A stretch of 64,000 nt of DNA. Origin: Parabacteroides massiliensis. Lineage in GTDB: Bacteria > Bacteroidota > Bacteroidia > Bacteroidales > Tannerellaceae. Below the pieces are notes generated by a model. The model made no database searches. It was not told the DNA's origin and saw only the letters and a program-made list of their open reading frames with translations. The stretch is from positions 1,233,787 to 1,297,786 of the forward strand of contig NZ_LT700189.1 in the NCBI RefSeq assembly GCF_900155425.1, given 5' to 3'. Position 1 is the stretch's first letter; each line of letters starts with the position of its first letter. Of this stretch, positions 1-7,545 are shown piece by piece. Made by a program: the position numbers and the translations under genes.

Positions 1-359
1 GGATACTCTTTCTGCAATTTGTTTTTTATTTTATCCAAAGTTTCTTGAGATGCTCCGAGATAAAAACATTTACCTGCTTTTTCATTTAGTGTGTGCAGGA
101 TCATTTCGTGTAAATCAGCACCAGCCACTTTATGTATTTTATTCCCTGTTAGGAATTTGGCGGCCAATACGATTGCAATTCCATCCGGTAATAAAATGTC
201 ACTAGTCAATAATGCATTTTTAAATATGGTATCCTTTTCTGCTGTTACCCACGAGTGCGCGTTGATTGTATTAATGACCGTTTTTGAAACAGGTATATTA
301 TCGAATATGTAATTTTTTGCAATTTGATAATCTTGTAAAGATATGAATTGTGCCTTCAT
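1..359 (-). CDS. WecG/TagA/CpsF-family glycosyltransferase, N-terminal part, runs off the left edge
   Basis: An open frame on the minus strand starts with ATG at 357-359 and runs without a stop to base 1, giving about 119 residues. It contains LLPDGIAIVLAAKFL near residues 53-67, then a KVAGADLH segment and FYLGAS. This matches the WecG/TagA/CpsF pattern (PDG, G-DL, LGG). Known members transfer N-acetylmannosamine or a related sugar onto an undecaprenyl-diphosphate-linked sugar at the inner membrane. It begins 5 bases after the Wzy-like gene and is probably cotranscribed with it as part of a capsule or exopolysaccharide locus. The sugar specificity cannot be read from the sequence. Confidence 0.85.
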   Translation of the reverse strand, partial: MKAQFISLQDYQIAKNYIFDNIPVSKTVINTINAHSWVTAEKDTIFKNALLTSDILLPDGIAIVLAAKFLTGNKIHKVAGADLHEMILHTLNEKAGKCFYLGASQETLDKIKNKLQKEY

Positions 360-364
360 GTTGA

Positions 365-1594
365 TTATGATTGTTTTATCGGTTGAGATATTTCGTTTTT
401 TAAATCGTGATTATTAGATAATATAAGTCCGAGAAGCATCAGCATGAAAAATCCTTTGTTGCTTGTAAACGAGGCATCTGCTATGTTTTCGATTATACAA
501 TATCCTGTAATTAAGAGTGTTAATGCAAATATTTTAGTCTCTTGTGTTTTTGAAAATATCGTATAAGATTTTTTTAATAGATAAAGCCAGAATGATATAA
601 ATAAACAAATTCCAACGATTCCGAATTGTGCGAGAGACGGATAATAGGTATCTGCGATAAACGACCAGTCGTTTTTACTGATTCCCCATACATTGTCAAT
701 ATCATATTTACTGTATAAGGGGGAGTAGTAATATCCAGATGTATGTGTGGCGAAACTTGCAAGTCCGCTACCGAAAGGTAGATAGTCTACAAATATACTG
801 ATTGATGTTGCATATAAAACAAATCGGGCAATATCACTTTTCTCTGTCCCATTCATCATGAAACCTTGTCCAAAATAAAGCATAATTTTTTCCCAAGCAA
901 CAAGTATTATAATTGTGACACTACATGTTAATATCGATATGTTTTTAATGTTTATCTTTAGATGATCTGGATTTTCAAAATATAAGATAGTGACTATGGA
1001 TAATGCATAAAATCCATAAAATTTGGATCGTCCGGAAACAAGTCCTATGGTTAACATTATTAAAAAAATAATTTTATCTTTTTTTGTGTAATTTGAAGCG
1101 TATAAATATACAATTGATATTGCGGTTATTACTCCTGCGAAATTTGTAGGATGTATCATTATTGTAGGTATTGTCTGAGGAATTATTATATTGACCAATC
1201 CTATTGGCAGTAAGATGAACCAAAATAGCAACATGAGTTGTTTAAGTAATAAACGCTGAGTATTACTGAATTGTGGTTTTAATTGATACATACAGAAAAA
1301 TGCCAAATAGGGTTTCATTTGTATGATTAAGTCCATTAATATCGCTTTTTTATTATTGCTACCGATCCATAGAGAATAGCATAGATAGAAAAGAAAAACG
1401 AATAATGTAAACAGAAAGACTTTATTGATTTTCCAGTCTTTGGATCGAAATAGGGAAAAAAGAAAAATTATAAGTAAGCATAAACCACAAATTTCATCTA
1501 TGGATTTGAATCTTATGACATCATGAAGAACAACTCCGAATGTGATAGTGATTATAAATAATTTGTATAAAATATTATTTAGGAATGTTTGCAT
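365..1594 (-). CDS. O-antigen ligase/polymerase-like membrane protein (Wzy/WaaL superfamily)
   Basis: A 409-residue protein with about ten to twelve hydrophobic helices. It has a GRSKFYGFYAL segment mid-protein, a large polar loop near residues 270-320 rich in Tyr, Asp and Trp, and then the SLAQFGIVGICLF helix. That layout is typical of O-antigen polymerases and ligases, in which periplasmic-loop residues handle lipid-linked glycans. The family diverges strongly, so polymerase versus ligase cannot be settled. Its base composition is much more AT-rich than the housekeeping genes to the right, as usual for exchangeable polysaccharide loci. A good promoter lies just upstream, so it may be the first gene of the unit that continues off the left edge. 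Confidence 0.75.
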   Translation of the reverse strand: MQTFLNNILYKLFIITITFGVVLHDVIRFKSIDEICGLCLLIIFLFSLFRSKDWKINKVFLFTLFVFLFYLCYSLWIGSNNKKAILMDLIIQMKPYLAFFCMYQLKPQFSNTQRLLLKQLMLLFWFILLPIGLVNIIIPQTIPTIMIHPTNFAGVITAISIVYLYASNYTKKDKIIFLIMLTIGLVSGRSKFYGFYALSIVTILYFENPDHLKINIKNISILTCSVTIIILVAWEKIMLYFGQGFMMNGTEKSDIARFVLYATSISIFVDYLPFGSGLASFATHTSGYYYSPLYSKYDIDNVWGISKNDWSFIADTYYPSLAQFGIVGICLFISFWLYLLKKSYTIFSKTQETKIFALTLLITGYCIIENIADASFTSNKGFFMLMLLGLILSNNHDLKNEISQPIKQS

Positions 1595-1627
1595 CTCATT
1601 GTTTGCTATGGATTATGTAATTTGTGA

Positions 1628-1658
1628 CAAAGATACCACTTCGCTTGAAATTAGGCAA
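1628..1658 (-). promoter_or_regulatory. Bacteroidetes-type promoter for the polysaccharide genes
   Basis: On the minus strand, TATCTTTG (1628-1635) is preceded by TTG (1656-1658) with a 20-base spacer, matching the Bacteroidetes housekeeping pattern TTG/TAnnTTTG. Transcription would start near 1621, about 27 bases ahead of the Wzy-like start codon. Confidence 0.7.
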
Positions 1659-1823
1659 AGTAAGTAAGGTTAATTGTTCTTTTATTTGGTAGTCTTCATG
1701 TATTTAATTGGACCGAATATGTCAAACCACATCCATTTCGACTGGACTATAAAGTGCTTGTTGTGTAACAACGCCAACCGTTTGGTGACGAGTCTGTCAT
1801 CTTGGATGTGAGAATGGCAAATT

Positions 1824-2393
1824 TTATCCGTTGAAATAGATATGTTCGATCAGGATTTTGGTTCCGATGAAGATTAGGATTAAGCCGCCGATCAGGTCTA
1901 ATTTGAGATCTATCTTGCGGCTGAAGTGGTTTCCGAAGTAGACTCCGAATGCTGAGAACAAGAATGTGACGATTCCTATTGTCAGGGCTTCCAGTGCAAT
2001 GCCTGTTTCGATGCAGGCGAGCGATATGCCGACTGCCAGAGCGTCGATGCTTGTCGCAATGCCCAGGCCGCAAAGTGTCTTGTAGCACAGCGGGTTCGTC
2101 TTGCAATTTTTTTCTTTTTCTTCCTTTGTGCTTTCGTATATCATTTTACCTCCGAGGTAAAGCAGCAGCAGGAAGGCGATCCAGTGATCGAATGCTGTGA
2201 TATATTTCTTGAAACTCAGCCCTGCCAGATAACCGGCTATGGTCATCCCGGCCTGGAATCCTCCCATTACGCAACCGATCTTCAGCATGTGGTGATGTTT
2301 GTAGTTTTGAATGAGGGCTCCGCCTGCGACAGAAACCGCGAGACTGTCCATCGACAGCCCCACAGCCAGTAACACTATTTCTATAAATGACAT
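1824..2393 (-). CDS. mntP: Manganese efflux pump MntP
   Basis: A 189-residue protein of about six transmembrane helices. It opens with LAVGLSMDSLAVSVAGG and repeats a similar element (GIATSIDALAVGISLA) in the second half. This is the duplicated, Asp-containing fold of the MntP (DUF204) family, which exports Mn2+ across the inner membrane. The length fits E. coli MntP (188). It lies 112 bases downstream of the GT2 gene on the same strand and may be read through from it. I looked for a yybP-ykoY manganese riboswitch in that gap and saw no recognisable one. Confidence 0.92.
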   Translation of the reverse strand: MSFIEIVLLAVGLSMDSLAVSVAGGALIQNYKHHHMLKIGCVMGGFQAGMTIAGYLAGLSFKKYITAFDHWIAFLLLLYLGGKMIYESTKEEKEKNCKTNPLCYKTLCGLGIATSIDALAVGISLACIETGIALEALTIGIVTFLFSAFGVYFGNHFSRKIDLKLDLIGGLILIFIGTKILIEHIYFNG

Positions 2394-2505
2394 ATTATAT
2401 TAAAATATTTCTTCCTTGATGATCATCTCCTATACCTTTCCTTCTTTTTTGGGGGATGCGTGCTTGCGCGTCTAACAACGCTTCTGTACACCTGTTTCAG
2501 CAGGT

Positions 2506-3459
2506 TTATAATTCTGTTTCGATTTTATATTTGTTTCGATTGGGTGAATCCCTCGAAATCAATTCTCCGATGAATCCTGCGAGGAACATTTGTGTTCCGA
2601 GGATCATGGCTGTCAGCGAAACATAAAAATAGGGCGAGTTGGTGACCAATGGCCGCAAATCTCCTGTACAGATAGAAATCAGTTTCGCGCCCAGTACGAT
2701 GACCAGTGCTATGAAACCGATAAAAAACATCACGCTTCCCCATAATCCGAAGAAATGCATCGGTTTCTTGCCGAATTTGGAGGTGAACCAGAGGGTGATC
2801 AAGTCCAGATAACCGTTCACGAAACGGTTCAGCCCGAACTTGGTCGTTCCATATTTGCGTGCTTGGTGATGCACCACTTTTTCACCGATCTTGTTGAATC
2901 CTGCGATTTTGGCAAGGTAGGGGATGTAGCGGTGCATGTCGTTATAGATTTCTATATTCTTGATGACGATATTCTTGTAGGCTTTGAGTCCACAGTTGAA
3001 ATCGTGCAGGTTTGTGATGCCGGAGAACTTTCGTGCCGTAGCGTTGAACAACTTGGTCGGGATGGTTTTCGACAACGGGTCGTAGCGTTTTTTCTTCCAG
3101 CCCGACACCAGGTCGTAGCCGTCTTCGGTGATCATCCTATACAGTTCGGGAATTTCGTCGGGGCTGTCTTGAAGGTCGGCGTCCATTGTGATGACCACAT
3201 CTCCTTTTGCCCGTTGGAAACCGCAGTTCAGACCGGGGGATTTACCGTAGTTGCGACGGAACTTGACTGCGTGTACCACTTCCGGATTTTTGCTTTTAAG
3301 CGCTTCGATCACCTCCCATGAGTTGTCCGTGCTCCCGTCGTTGATAAAGATTACTTCGTAACTGAAGTTATGTTCTTTCATCACCCGCTCTATCCATGCA
3401 AACAGTTCTGGAAGAGATTCGGCTTCATTGTACAATGGTATAACTACTGATATGTCCAT
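2506..3459 (-). CDS. Family 2 glycosyltransferase with C-terminal membrane anchor (polyprenyl-phosphate sugar transferase type)
   Basis: A 317-residue protein. The N-terminal GT-A domain begins ISVVIPLYNEAESLPELF and has DGSTDNS and VITMDADLQDSPDEIP (the DxD-type metal/sugar-nucleotide site near residues 92-95). Two hydrophobic helices lie near residues 235-260 and 277-300. This is the arrangement of DPM1/ArnC/GtrB-like enzymes, which load a sugar from a nucleotide donor onto a polyprenyl phosphate at the inner membrane. It lies 21 bases downstream of the DUF4199 gene, probably in one operon. The sugar transferred is unknown. Confidence 0.88.
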   Translation of the reverse strand: MDISVVIPLYNEAESLPELFAWIERVMKEHNFSYEVIFINDGSTDNSWEVIEALKSKNPEVVHAVKFRRNYGKSPGLNCGFQRAKGDVVITMDADLQDSPDEIPELYRMITEDGYDLVSGWKKKRYDPLSKTIPTKLFNATARKFSGITNLHDFNCGLKAYKNIVIKNIEIYNDMHRYIPYLAKIAGFNKIGEKVVHHQARKYGTTKFGLNRFVNGYLDLITLWFTSKFGKKPMHFFGLWGSVMFFIGFIALVIVLGAKLISICTGDLRPLVTNSPYFYVSLTAMILGTQMFLAGFIGELISRDSPNRNKYKIETEL

Positions 3460-3480
3460 TATTTGTTTTTTATATTCTTC

Positions 3481-4011
3481 TTATTTTTCTTCGGACACCG
3501 GGTTTGCTGTTTGTTTGCGGCAAATCAGTGCTGCTACCGGTATGGATAATATGATCCCGTAAAATATATTATTGAAAATACCTTGAATAGCCATGTGGAT
3601 GGGGGTGATGTTGGTCCGGCTGATGGCTTCGATCATTTCGCTGTTGAAGTCAGCCTCTTTCAGCATAGCTATAGCCTGTGTCATCGTGTTGCTTAGGAAA
3701 TCGGGCGGAGCGATAAACTGGAAGAATATGAAATGCTCGATCGAAACGATCAGGGCAGCGAAGAAGTACAGCATGATGCCGAATCGCCATGCGTGGAAGA
3801 AACTGATGCTTCCTCCTATGTCCTGCCGGTAACGTTTGGTCAGGTAGTAGGCGATGAAAGGAACGGCAAGGCTCAAGCCTTCATAAATAAGGATAAGCGA
3901 GGGAATGGAGTACCCGAAGATGAGGAACAGATATTTTATTACCCAATAGATCCCCATAGCCAGGCCATAAGACATCGCACATTTCAGCAGTAAACCTTTA
4001 TTCTCTTCCAT
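3481..4011 (-). CDS. DUF4199 family membrane protein
   Basis: A 176-residue protein when started at MEENKGLLLK (ATG ending at 4011). The frame stays open to 4107, but a promoter at 4041-4070 lies inside that extension, so the shorter start is preferred. It has four or so hydrophobic helices and a FFHAWRFGIMLYFFAAL segment, matching the DUF4199 family, which is common in Bacteroidetes and has no assigned function. It is the first gene of a unit with the GT2 gene. The C-terminus (RKQTANPVSEEK) is polar and presumably cytoplasmic. Confidence 0.8.
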   Translation of the reverse strand: MEENKGLLLKCAMSYGLAMGIYWVIKYLFLIFGYSIPSLILIYEGLSLAVPFIAYYLTKRYRQDIGGSISFFHAWRFGIMLYFFAALIVSIEHFIFFQFIAPPDFLSNTMTQAIAMLKEADFNSEMIEAISRTNITPIHMAIQGIFNNIFYGIILSIPVAALICRKQTANPVSEEK

Positions 4012-4040
4012 GATAACGCTGTTTTTAATGTTCTCATCAG

Positions 4041-4070
4041 CAAAATTACTCCTTTTACGAGAATATACAA
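4041..4070 (-). promoter_or_regulatory. Promoter of the DUF4199-GT2 unit
   Basis: On the minus strand, TTG (4068-4070), a 19-base spacer and TAATTTTG (4041-4048) fit the Bacteroidetes consensus. Transcription should begin near 4034, which supports the start codon at 4011. Confidence 0.7.
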
Positions 4071-4077
4071 TGCTTAG

Positions 4078-4205
4078 AATTGACAATTGACAATCGGCAA
4101 TTGACAATTAACGAACGATTAACAGATAATTAACAATTGAACATAAAAAAAGACAATTGACAATCGCAATTAGATATCTTTCTTAATTGTCAATTGTCAA
4201 TTGTC
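4078..4205. repeat. Cluster of CAATTGA/AATTGTC heptamer repeats
   Basis: Many tandem or near-tandem copies of AATTGAC and its complement occur here in two blocks (4078-4113 and 4132-4205). The second block folds into a long hairpin. Related copies lie at 15691-15720, 48040-48076 and 61487-61556. Confidence 0.8.
4145..4205 (-). terminator. Rho-independent terminator of the SRP RNA/tRNA-Thr unit, built from heptamer repeats
   Basis: On the minus strand a roughly 21-bp stem made of GACAATTGACAATT-type repeats, with a loop of about 12 bases, is followed by seven T residues (4145-4151 as A on the plus strand). It lies just after tRNA-Thr in the direction of transcription. Confidence 0.7.
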
Positions 4206-4216
4206 CTTTTATTTCG

Positions 4217-4290
4217 AGCCTCTTGTCGGATTCGAACCAACGACCCCGAGATTACAAATCACGTGCTCTGGCCAACTGAGCTAAAGAGGC
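4217..4290 (-). tRNA. tRNA-Thr (anticodon UGU)
   Basis: The minus strand gives a 74-base cloverleaf. The acceptor is GCCTCTT/AAGAGGC with discriminator T, the D-arm is AGCTCAGTTGGCCAGAGC, the anticodon loop is TTTGTAA (anticodon TGT), and the T-arm contains GTTCGAATC. The 3' CCA is not encoded. Its 5' end is 4 bases from the closing stem of the SRP RNA, so both probably come from one precursor. Confidence 0.95.
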
Positions 4291-4292
4291 AG

Positions 4293-4392
4293 GTGGGTAA
4301 GCTTACTACATCGCGCCGCTACAACCAAGTACCCTTGCTGCGGTCAAGCCCTGGGGGATTCCGAGGGAGCATGCCGTGTAGGACTTACCCGG
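4293..4392 (-). ncRNA. ffs: Signal recognition particle RNA (4.5S-like)
   Basis: On the minus strand the ends pair (GGGTAAG with CTTACCC, then CTACA with TGTAG). The interior carries CCCCCAGGGC and GCAGCAAGGGTA, which are hallmarks of the SRP RNA domain that binds Ffh. A Bacteroidetes promoter sits directly upstream in this orientation, supporting the strand. The exact ends are estimated from the closing stem (4295-4390). Confidence 0.85.
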
Positions 4393-4395
4393 GTG

Positions 4396-4425
4396 CAAAA
4401 GTAGATATTATTTTTTACAAAGCAA
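4396..4425 (-). promoter_or_regulatory. Promoter of the SRP RNA-tRNA-Thr unit
   Basis: On the minus strand, TTG (4423-4425), a 19-base spacer and TACTTTTG (4396-4403) are a full match to the TTG/TAnnTTTG pattern, starting transcription close to the SRP RNA 5' end. Confidence 0.8.
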
Positions 4426-4737
4426 GCGTTTTCTGCCAGTATGGGTGTTATTTATTTGTAAGTGGTTGGAAACCTTTGGCTTTTAGATATGTTAAAAAAT
4501 ATATGCAGGGCGCTTGTGGGGAGGGCTTGTGAGGAAAAACCATTTGTCATTCTGGTAGTGAAAATGCGAAAATGATGTGAAATAGCTATGTTAAAAAATA
4601 TTACCCTTGCTACTAATTCTGTTTTCCCGCTATTGAAACTCGATTTAGACGGGGTGTTGTGTTATTTTGATAGTAGAAGATTGAAAAGTAGAGCTTGTTT
4701 ATAAGGAAAGGATATTTCGGATTTATAAATAATCTTG
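4426..4737. other. Intergenic region between the SRP RNA and the PurF-like gene
   Basis: No credible coding frame was seen. The stretch is AT-rich and holds a 14-base direct repeat, ATGTTAAAAAATAT, near 4488 and 4589. Divergent promoters lie at its two ends. Confidence 0.5.
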
Positions 4738-4745
4738 TACCTTTG
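4738..4745 (+). promoter_or_regulatory. Promoter -7 box of the PurF-like gene
   Basis: TACCTTTG matches TAnnTTTG. The expected start of transcription is near 4752, which rules out translation starting at the upstream in-frame TTG (4735) and supports the ATG at 4780. Confidence 0.65.
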
Positions 4746-4779
4746 CGTTCAAATTCAAAAATCAAAAACACTATTTACA

Positions 4780-6186
4780 ATGGGTGGTTTTTTCGGAACT
4801 ATTTCTAAGTCGGCCTGTTCAACTGATTTATTCTATGGCACCGACTATAATTCTCATCTGGGGACCCGGCGTGGCGGTATGGCTACATACGATAAGGAGG
4901 TCGGGTTCACACGTTCGATTCACAATCTGGAAAGTTCTTATTTTCGTACAAAGTTCGAGTCTTCTCTCGATAAGTTTGTGGGAAATGCCGGTATCGGCAT
5001 TATCAGCGATACGGATGCGCAGCCGATCGTCATCAACTCTCATCTCGGAAAGTTCGCTATCGTGACGGTTGCGAAGATCAATAATGTCGATGAGTTGGAA
5101 CAGGACTTGCTGAAGGCCAACATGCACTTTTCCGAACTGAGTTCGGGCAAGACGAATCTGACCGAACTTGTGGCGTTGCTGATCACGCAGGGAAAAAACT
5201 TTGTCGAAGGAATAGAAAATGTCTATGACCGTATCAAAGGTTCCTGCTCCATGTTGTTGCTTACGGAAGACGGCATCATCGTGGCACGCGACAAGTGGGG
5301 ACGAACGCCTATTATTATAGGTAAGAAAGAGGGCGCTTTTGCCGCGACGAGCGAATCGAGCAGTTTGCCCAATTTGGATTATGAGATAGACCGATTTGTC
5401 GGACCGGGTGAAATCTTGTGCATGCGTGCCGATGGTATCGAGCAGATGCGCCGGCCGAACGAAAAGATGCAGATATGTTCCTTCTTGTGGGTTTATTATG
5501 GTTTCCCCGTCTCTTGCTATGAGGGAAGGAATGTCGAGGAAGTCCGTTTCCAATGTGGCTACAAGATGGGAAAGAAAGATGAGAGCAAGGTGGATTGTGT
5601 CTGCGGTATTCCCGATTCGGGTGTCGGCATGGCCTTGGGGTATGCCGAAGGAAAAGGAGCGCCTTACCATCGGGCTATCGCCAAATACACGCCGACCTGG
5701 CCGCGCAGCTTCACTCCGGCCAACCAGGAAATGCGTTCGCTCGTGGCCAAGATGAAACTGATTCCCAACCGGGCCATGCTGGAAGGCAAGCGTATCCTGT
5801 TTTGTGACGACTCGATCGTACGTGGGACACAGCTTCGCGACAACGTGAAAATTCTGTATGACTACGGAGCAAAAGAGGTGCATATGCGTATTGCCTGTCC
5901 GCCCCTTATCTACGGTTGCCCATTTATCGGCTTTACTTCGTCGAAGAGCGACCTTGAACTGATCACCCGCCGGATCATCAAAGAACTGGAAGGAGACGAG
6001 AACAAGAACCTGGAGAAATATGCGACAACCGATTCGCCTGAATATCAAAAAATGGTGCAGATCATTGCCGAACGTTTCGGCCTGAGCTCGTTAAAGTTCA
6101 ATACGCTGGAGACGCTCATCGAAGCGATCGGTTTGCCGAAATGCAAAGTCTGTACGCATTGTTTCGACGGAAGCAGTTGTTTCTAA
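4780..6186 (+). CDS. Amidophosphoribosyltransferase-like protein (PurF family) lacking the N-terminal cysteine
   Basis: A 468-residue protein. The N-terminal class II glutamine-amidotransferase-like domain contains NSHLGTRRGG. The C-terminal phosphoribosyltransferase domain has the PRPP-binding motif ILFCDDSIVRGTQL near residues 338-352. Canonical PurF starts MCGIVG and uses Cys as the N-terminal nucleophile to free ammonia from glutamine for the first step of purine synthesis. Here Met is followed by GGFFGTIS, so Gly holds the nucleophile position. The PRPP site looks intact, so the protein could act with free ammonia, with a partner glutaminase, or in regulation. The C-terminus ends in a Cys-rich CKVCTHCFDGSSCF. 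I recall similar proteins in Bacteroides, so this is probably a conserved paralog and not a damaged gene. Confidence 0.8.
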   Translation: MGGFFGTISKSACSTDLFYGTDYNSHLGTRRGGMATYDKEVGFTRSIHNLESSYFRTKFESSLDKFVGNAGIGIISDTDAQPIVINSHLGKFAIVTVAKINNVDELEQDLLKANMHFSELSSGKTNLTELVALLITQGKNFVEGIENVYDRIKGSCSMLLLTEDGIIVARDKWGRTPIIIGKKEGAFAATSESSSLPNLDYEIDRFVGPGEILCMRADGIEQMRRPNEKMQICSFLWVYYGFPVSCYEGRNVEEVRFQCGYKMGKKDESKVDCVCGIPDSGVGMALGYAEGKGAPYHRAIAKYTPTWPRSFTPANQEMRSLVAKMKLIPNRAMLEGKRILFCDDSIVRGTQLRDNVKILYDYGAKEVHMRIACPPLIYGCPFIGFTSSKSDLELITRRIIKELEGDENKNLEKYATTDSPEYQKMVQIIAERFGLSSLKFNTLETLIEAIGLPKCKVCTHCFDGSSCF

Positions 6187-6211
6187 AGAGATGTGACCGG
6201 ATGATATAAGG

Positions 6212-6244
6212 AAAATCATGTGCAGAAATGCACATGATTTTTTT
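6212..6244 (+). terminator. Rho-independent terminator after the PurF-like gene
   Basis: A perfect stem AAATCATGTGC / GCACATGATTT with a loop of about 6 bases is followed by a T run (6238-6244). Confidence 0.85.
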
Positions 6245-6298
6245 GTTGTTAATGACACTTTGTTTACTTTTATGGCTTGTAACATTAATGATAAGCTT

Positions 6299-7528
6299 AT
6301 GACAGTAACAGATAGATTTTTGAAGTACGTGACGTTCGACACCGAGTCGAGCGAAACGACAGGCGTGACCCCCAGTACGCCGGGACAGCGCGTGTTTGCC
6401 GAAGCATTGGTGAAAGAGTTGGAAGAGGTCGGATTGGAAGATATCACCCTCGACGACAAGAGCTACCTGATGGCTACCCTGCCGGCCAATACGGCAAAGG
6501 AAGTTCCGACGATCGGCTTTATCGCCCATTTGGATACCAGTCCCGATATGTCGGGCAAGGATGTCAAGCCCCGTATCGTGAACTATAAGGGAGGCGATAT
6601 CGTGTTGTGTGCCGAAGAGAACGTGGTGCTCTCGCCGCTCATGTTTCCCGAACTGAACGATTATAAGGAACAGGACATCATCGTGGCCAACGGCAAGACT
6701 TTGCTGGGAGCAGACGATAAAGGGGGAGTGGCCGCTATCATCGCCGCCATGAAATACCTGAAAGATCATCCGGAGATCGAACACGGCAAGATCCGTATCG
6801 GGTTTACGCCCGATGAAGAGATAGGAGCCGGAGCCGACTATTTCGATGTCGAAAAGTTCGGTTGCGAATGGGCCTATACGATCGACGGCGGGCAGATCGG
6901 CGAGTTGGAATACGAGAACTTCAATGCTGCCGGAGCCAAAGTCGTTTTCAAAGGGCTGAACGTGCATCCGGGATATGCCAAAGACAAGATGCTGAACGCA
7001 TCGTTGCTGGCGGTGGAGTTTGCCTCCTGGCTGCCTGTCGCACAGCGTCCCGAACATACGTCCGGCTATGAAGGCTTTTTCCACCTGACCGGCATGAGCG
7101 GAACGGTCGAAGAGGCTTCCCTTTCCTATATTATACGCGACCATGTGCGCACTGCTTTCGAACAGAAGAAGGAGCTGTTGCGCGAGTTGGTGAAACGCAT
7201 GAACGAGATGCATCCGGGCAGCACGACGCTCGAAATGCGCGACCAGTATTACAATATGCGTGAAGTGGTCGAACCGAAGAAGTTTATCGTGGACCTGGCG
7301 TTCGATGCTATGAAGGAAGCCGGTGTCACGCCTTTGGTGAAACCGATCCGCGGAGGGACGGACGGCGCTCGCCTGTCTTTCATGGGACTGCCTTGCCCGA
7401 ATATCTTCGCCGGCGGGTTGAACTTCCACGGCCGTTATGAGTTCCTGCCGGTCAAGTCGCTTGAAAAGAGCATGGAGACGGTCGTTAAAATAGCAGAATT
7501 GTTAGTCAAAGGAAATTATAAATCATAA
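6299..7528 (+). CDS. pepT: Peptidase T (tripeptide aminopeptidase)
   Basis: A 409-residue zinc aminopeptidase of the M20 family, the same size as E. coli PepT, which removes N-terminal residues from tripeptides in the cytoplasm. Visible motifs are [10 protein letters not shown] (metal His, about residue 77), ADDKGG (about 138), [11 protein letters not shown] (catalytic Glu pair, about 172), HPGYAKDKM, and [18 protein letters not shown] near the C-terminus. The ATG at 6299 gives the expected start [15 protein letters not shown]. The open frame upstream overlaps the preceding terminator. A TACTTTTA box at 6265-6272 may be its promoter. gcvT follows 17 bases later. Confidence 0.95.
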   Translation: MTVTDRFLKYVTFDTESSETTGVTPSTPGQRVFAEALVKELEEVGLEDITLDDKSYLMATLPANTAKEVPTIGFIAHLDTSPDMSGKDVKPRIVNYKGGDIVLCAEENVVLSPLMFPELNDYKEQDIIVANGKTLLGADDKGGVAAIIAAMKYLKDHPEIEHGKIRIGFTPDEEIGAGADYFDVEKFGCEWAYTIDGGQIGELEYENFNAAGAKVVFKGLNVHPGYAKDKMLNASLLAVEFASWLPVAQRPEHTSGYEGFFHLTGMSGTVEEASLSYIIRDHVRTAFEQKKELLRELVKRMNEMHPGSTTLEMRDQYYNMREVVEPKKFIVDLAFDAMKEAGVTPLVKPIRGGTDGARLSFMGLPCPNIFAGGLNFHGRYEFLPVKSLEKSMETVVKIAELLVKGNYKS

Positions 7529-7545
7529 ATCACAAATCATAAATC
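7524..7545 (+). repeat. ATAAATC-type heptamer repeats abutting the gcvT start codon
   Basis: Three copies of AATCATA/AATCACA-type heptamers fill the pepT-gcvT gap and end directly at the gcvT ATG, where a ribosome-binding site would normally lie. Confidence 0.75.

Noticed and set aside
2394-2505. Manganese riboswitch before mntP
   Set aside because: The gap does not show the conserved yybP-ykoY loops and no terminator stem was found.
4194-4532. A 112-codon plus-strand frame across the tRNA and SRP RNA
   Set aside because: It is only the complement of two structured RNA genes and has no protein likeness.
4735-4779. An upstream in-frame TTG start for the PurF-like protein
   Set aside because: A consensus promoter box overlaps it (4738-4745), so it would lie ahead of the transcription start. 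The family-like sequence starts at the ATG at 4780.
4828-6048. A 406-codon open frame antisense to the PurF-like gene
   Set aside because: It mirrors the codon pattern of a clear sense gene, has no recognisable domains, and lacks a promoter. Similar long antisense frames opposite pepT, gcvT, thrA and fbp were rejected on the same grounds.
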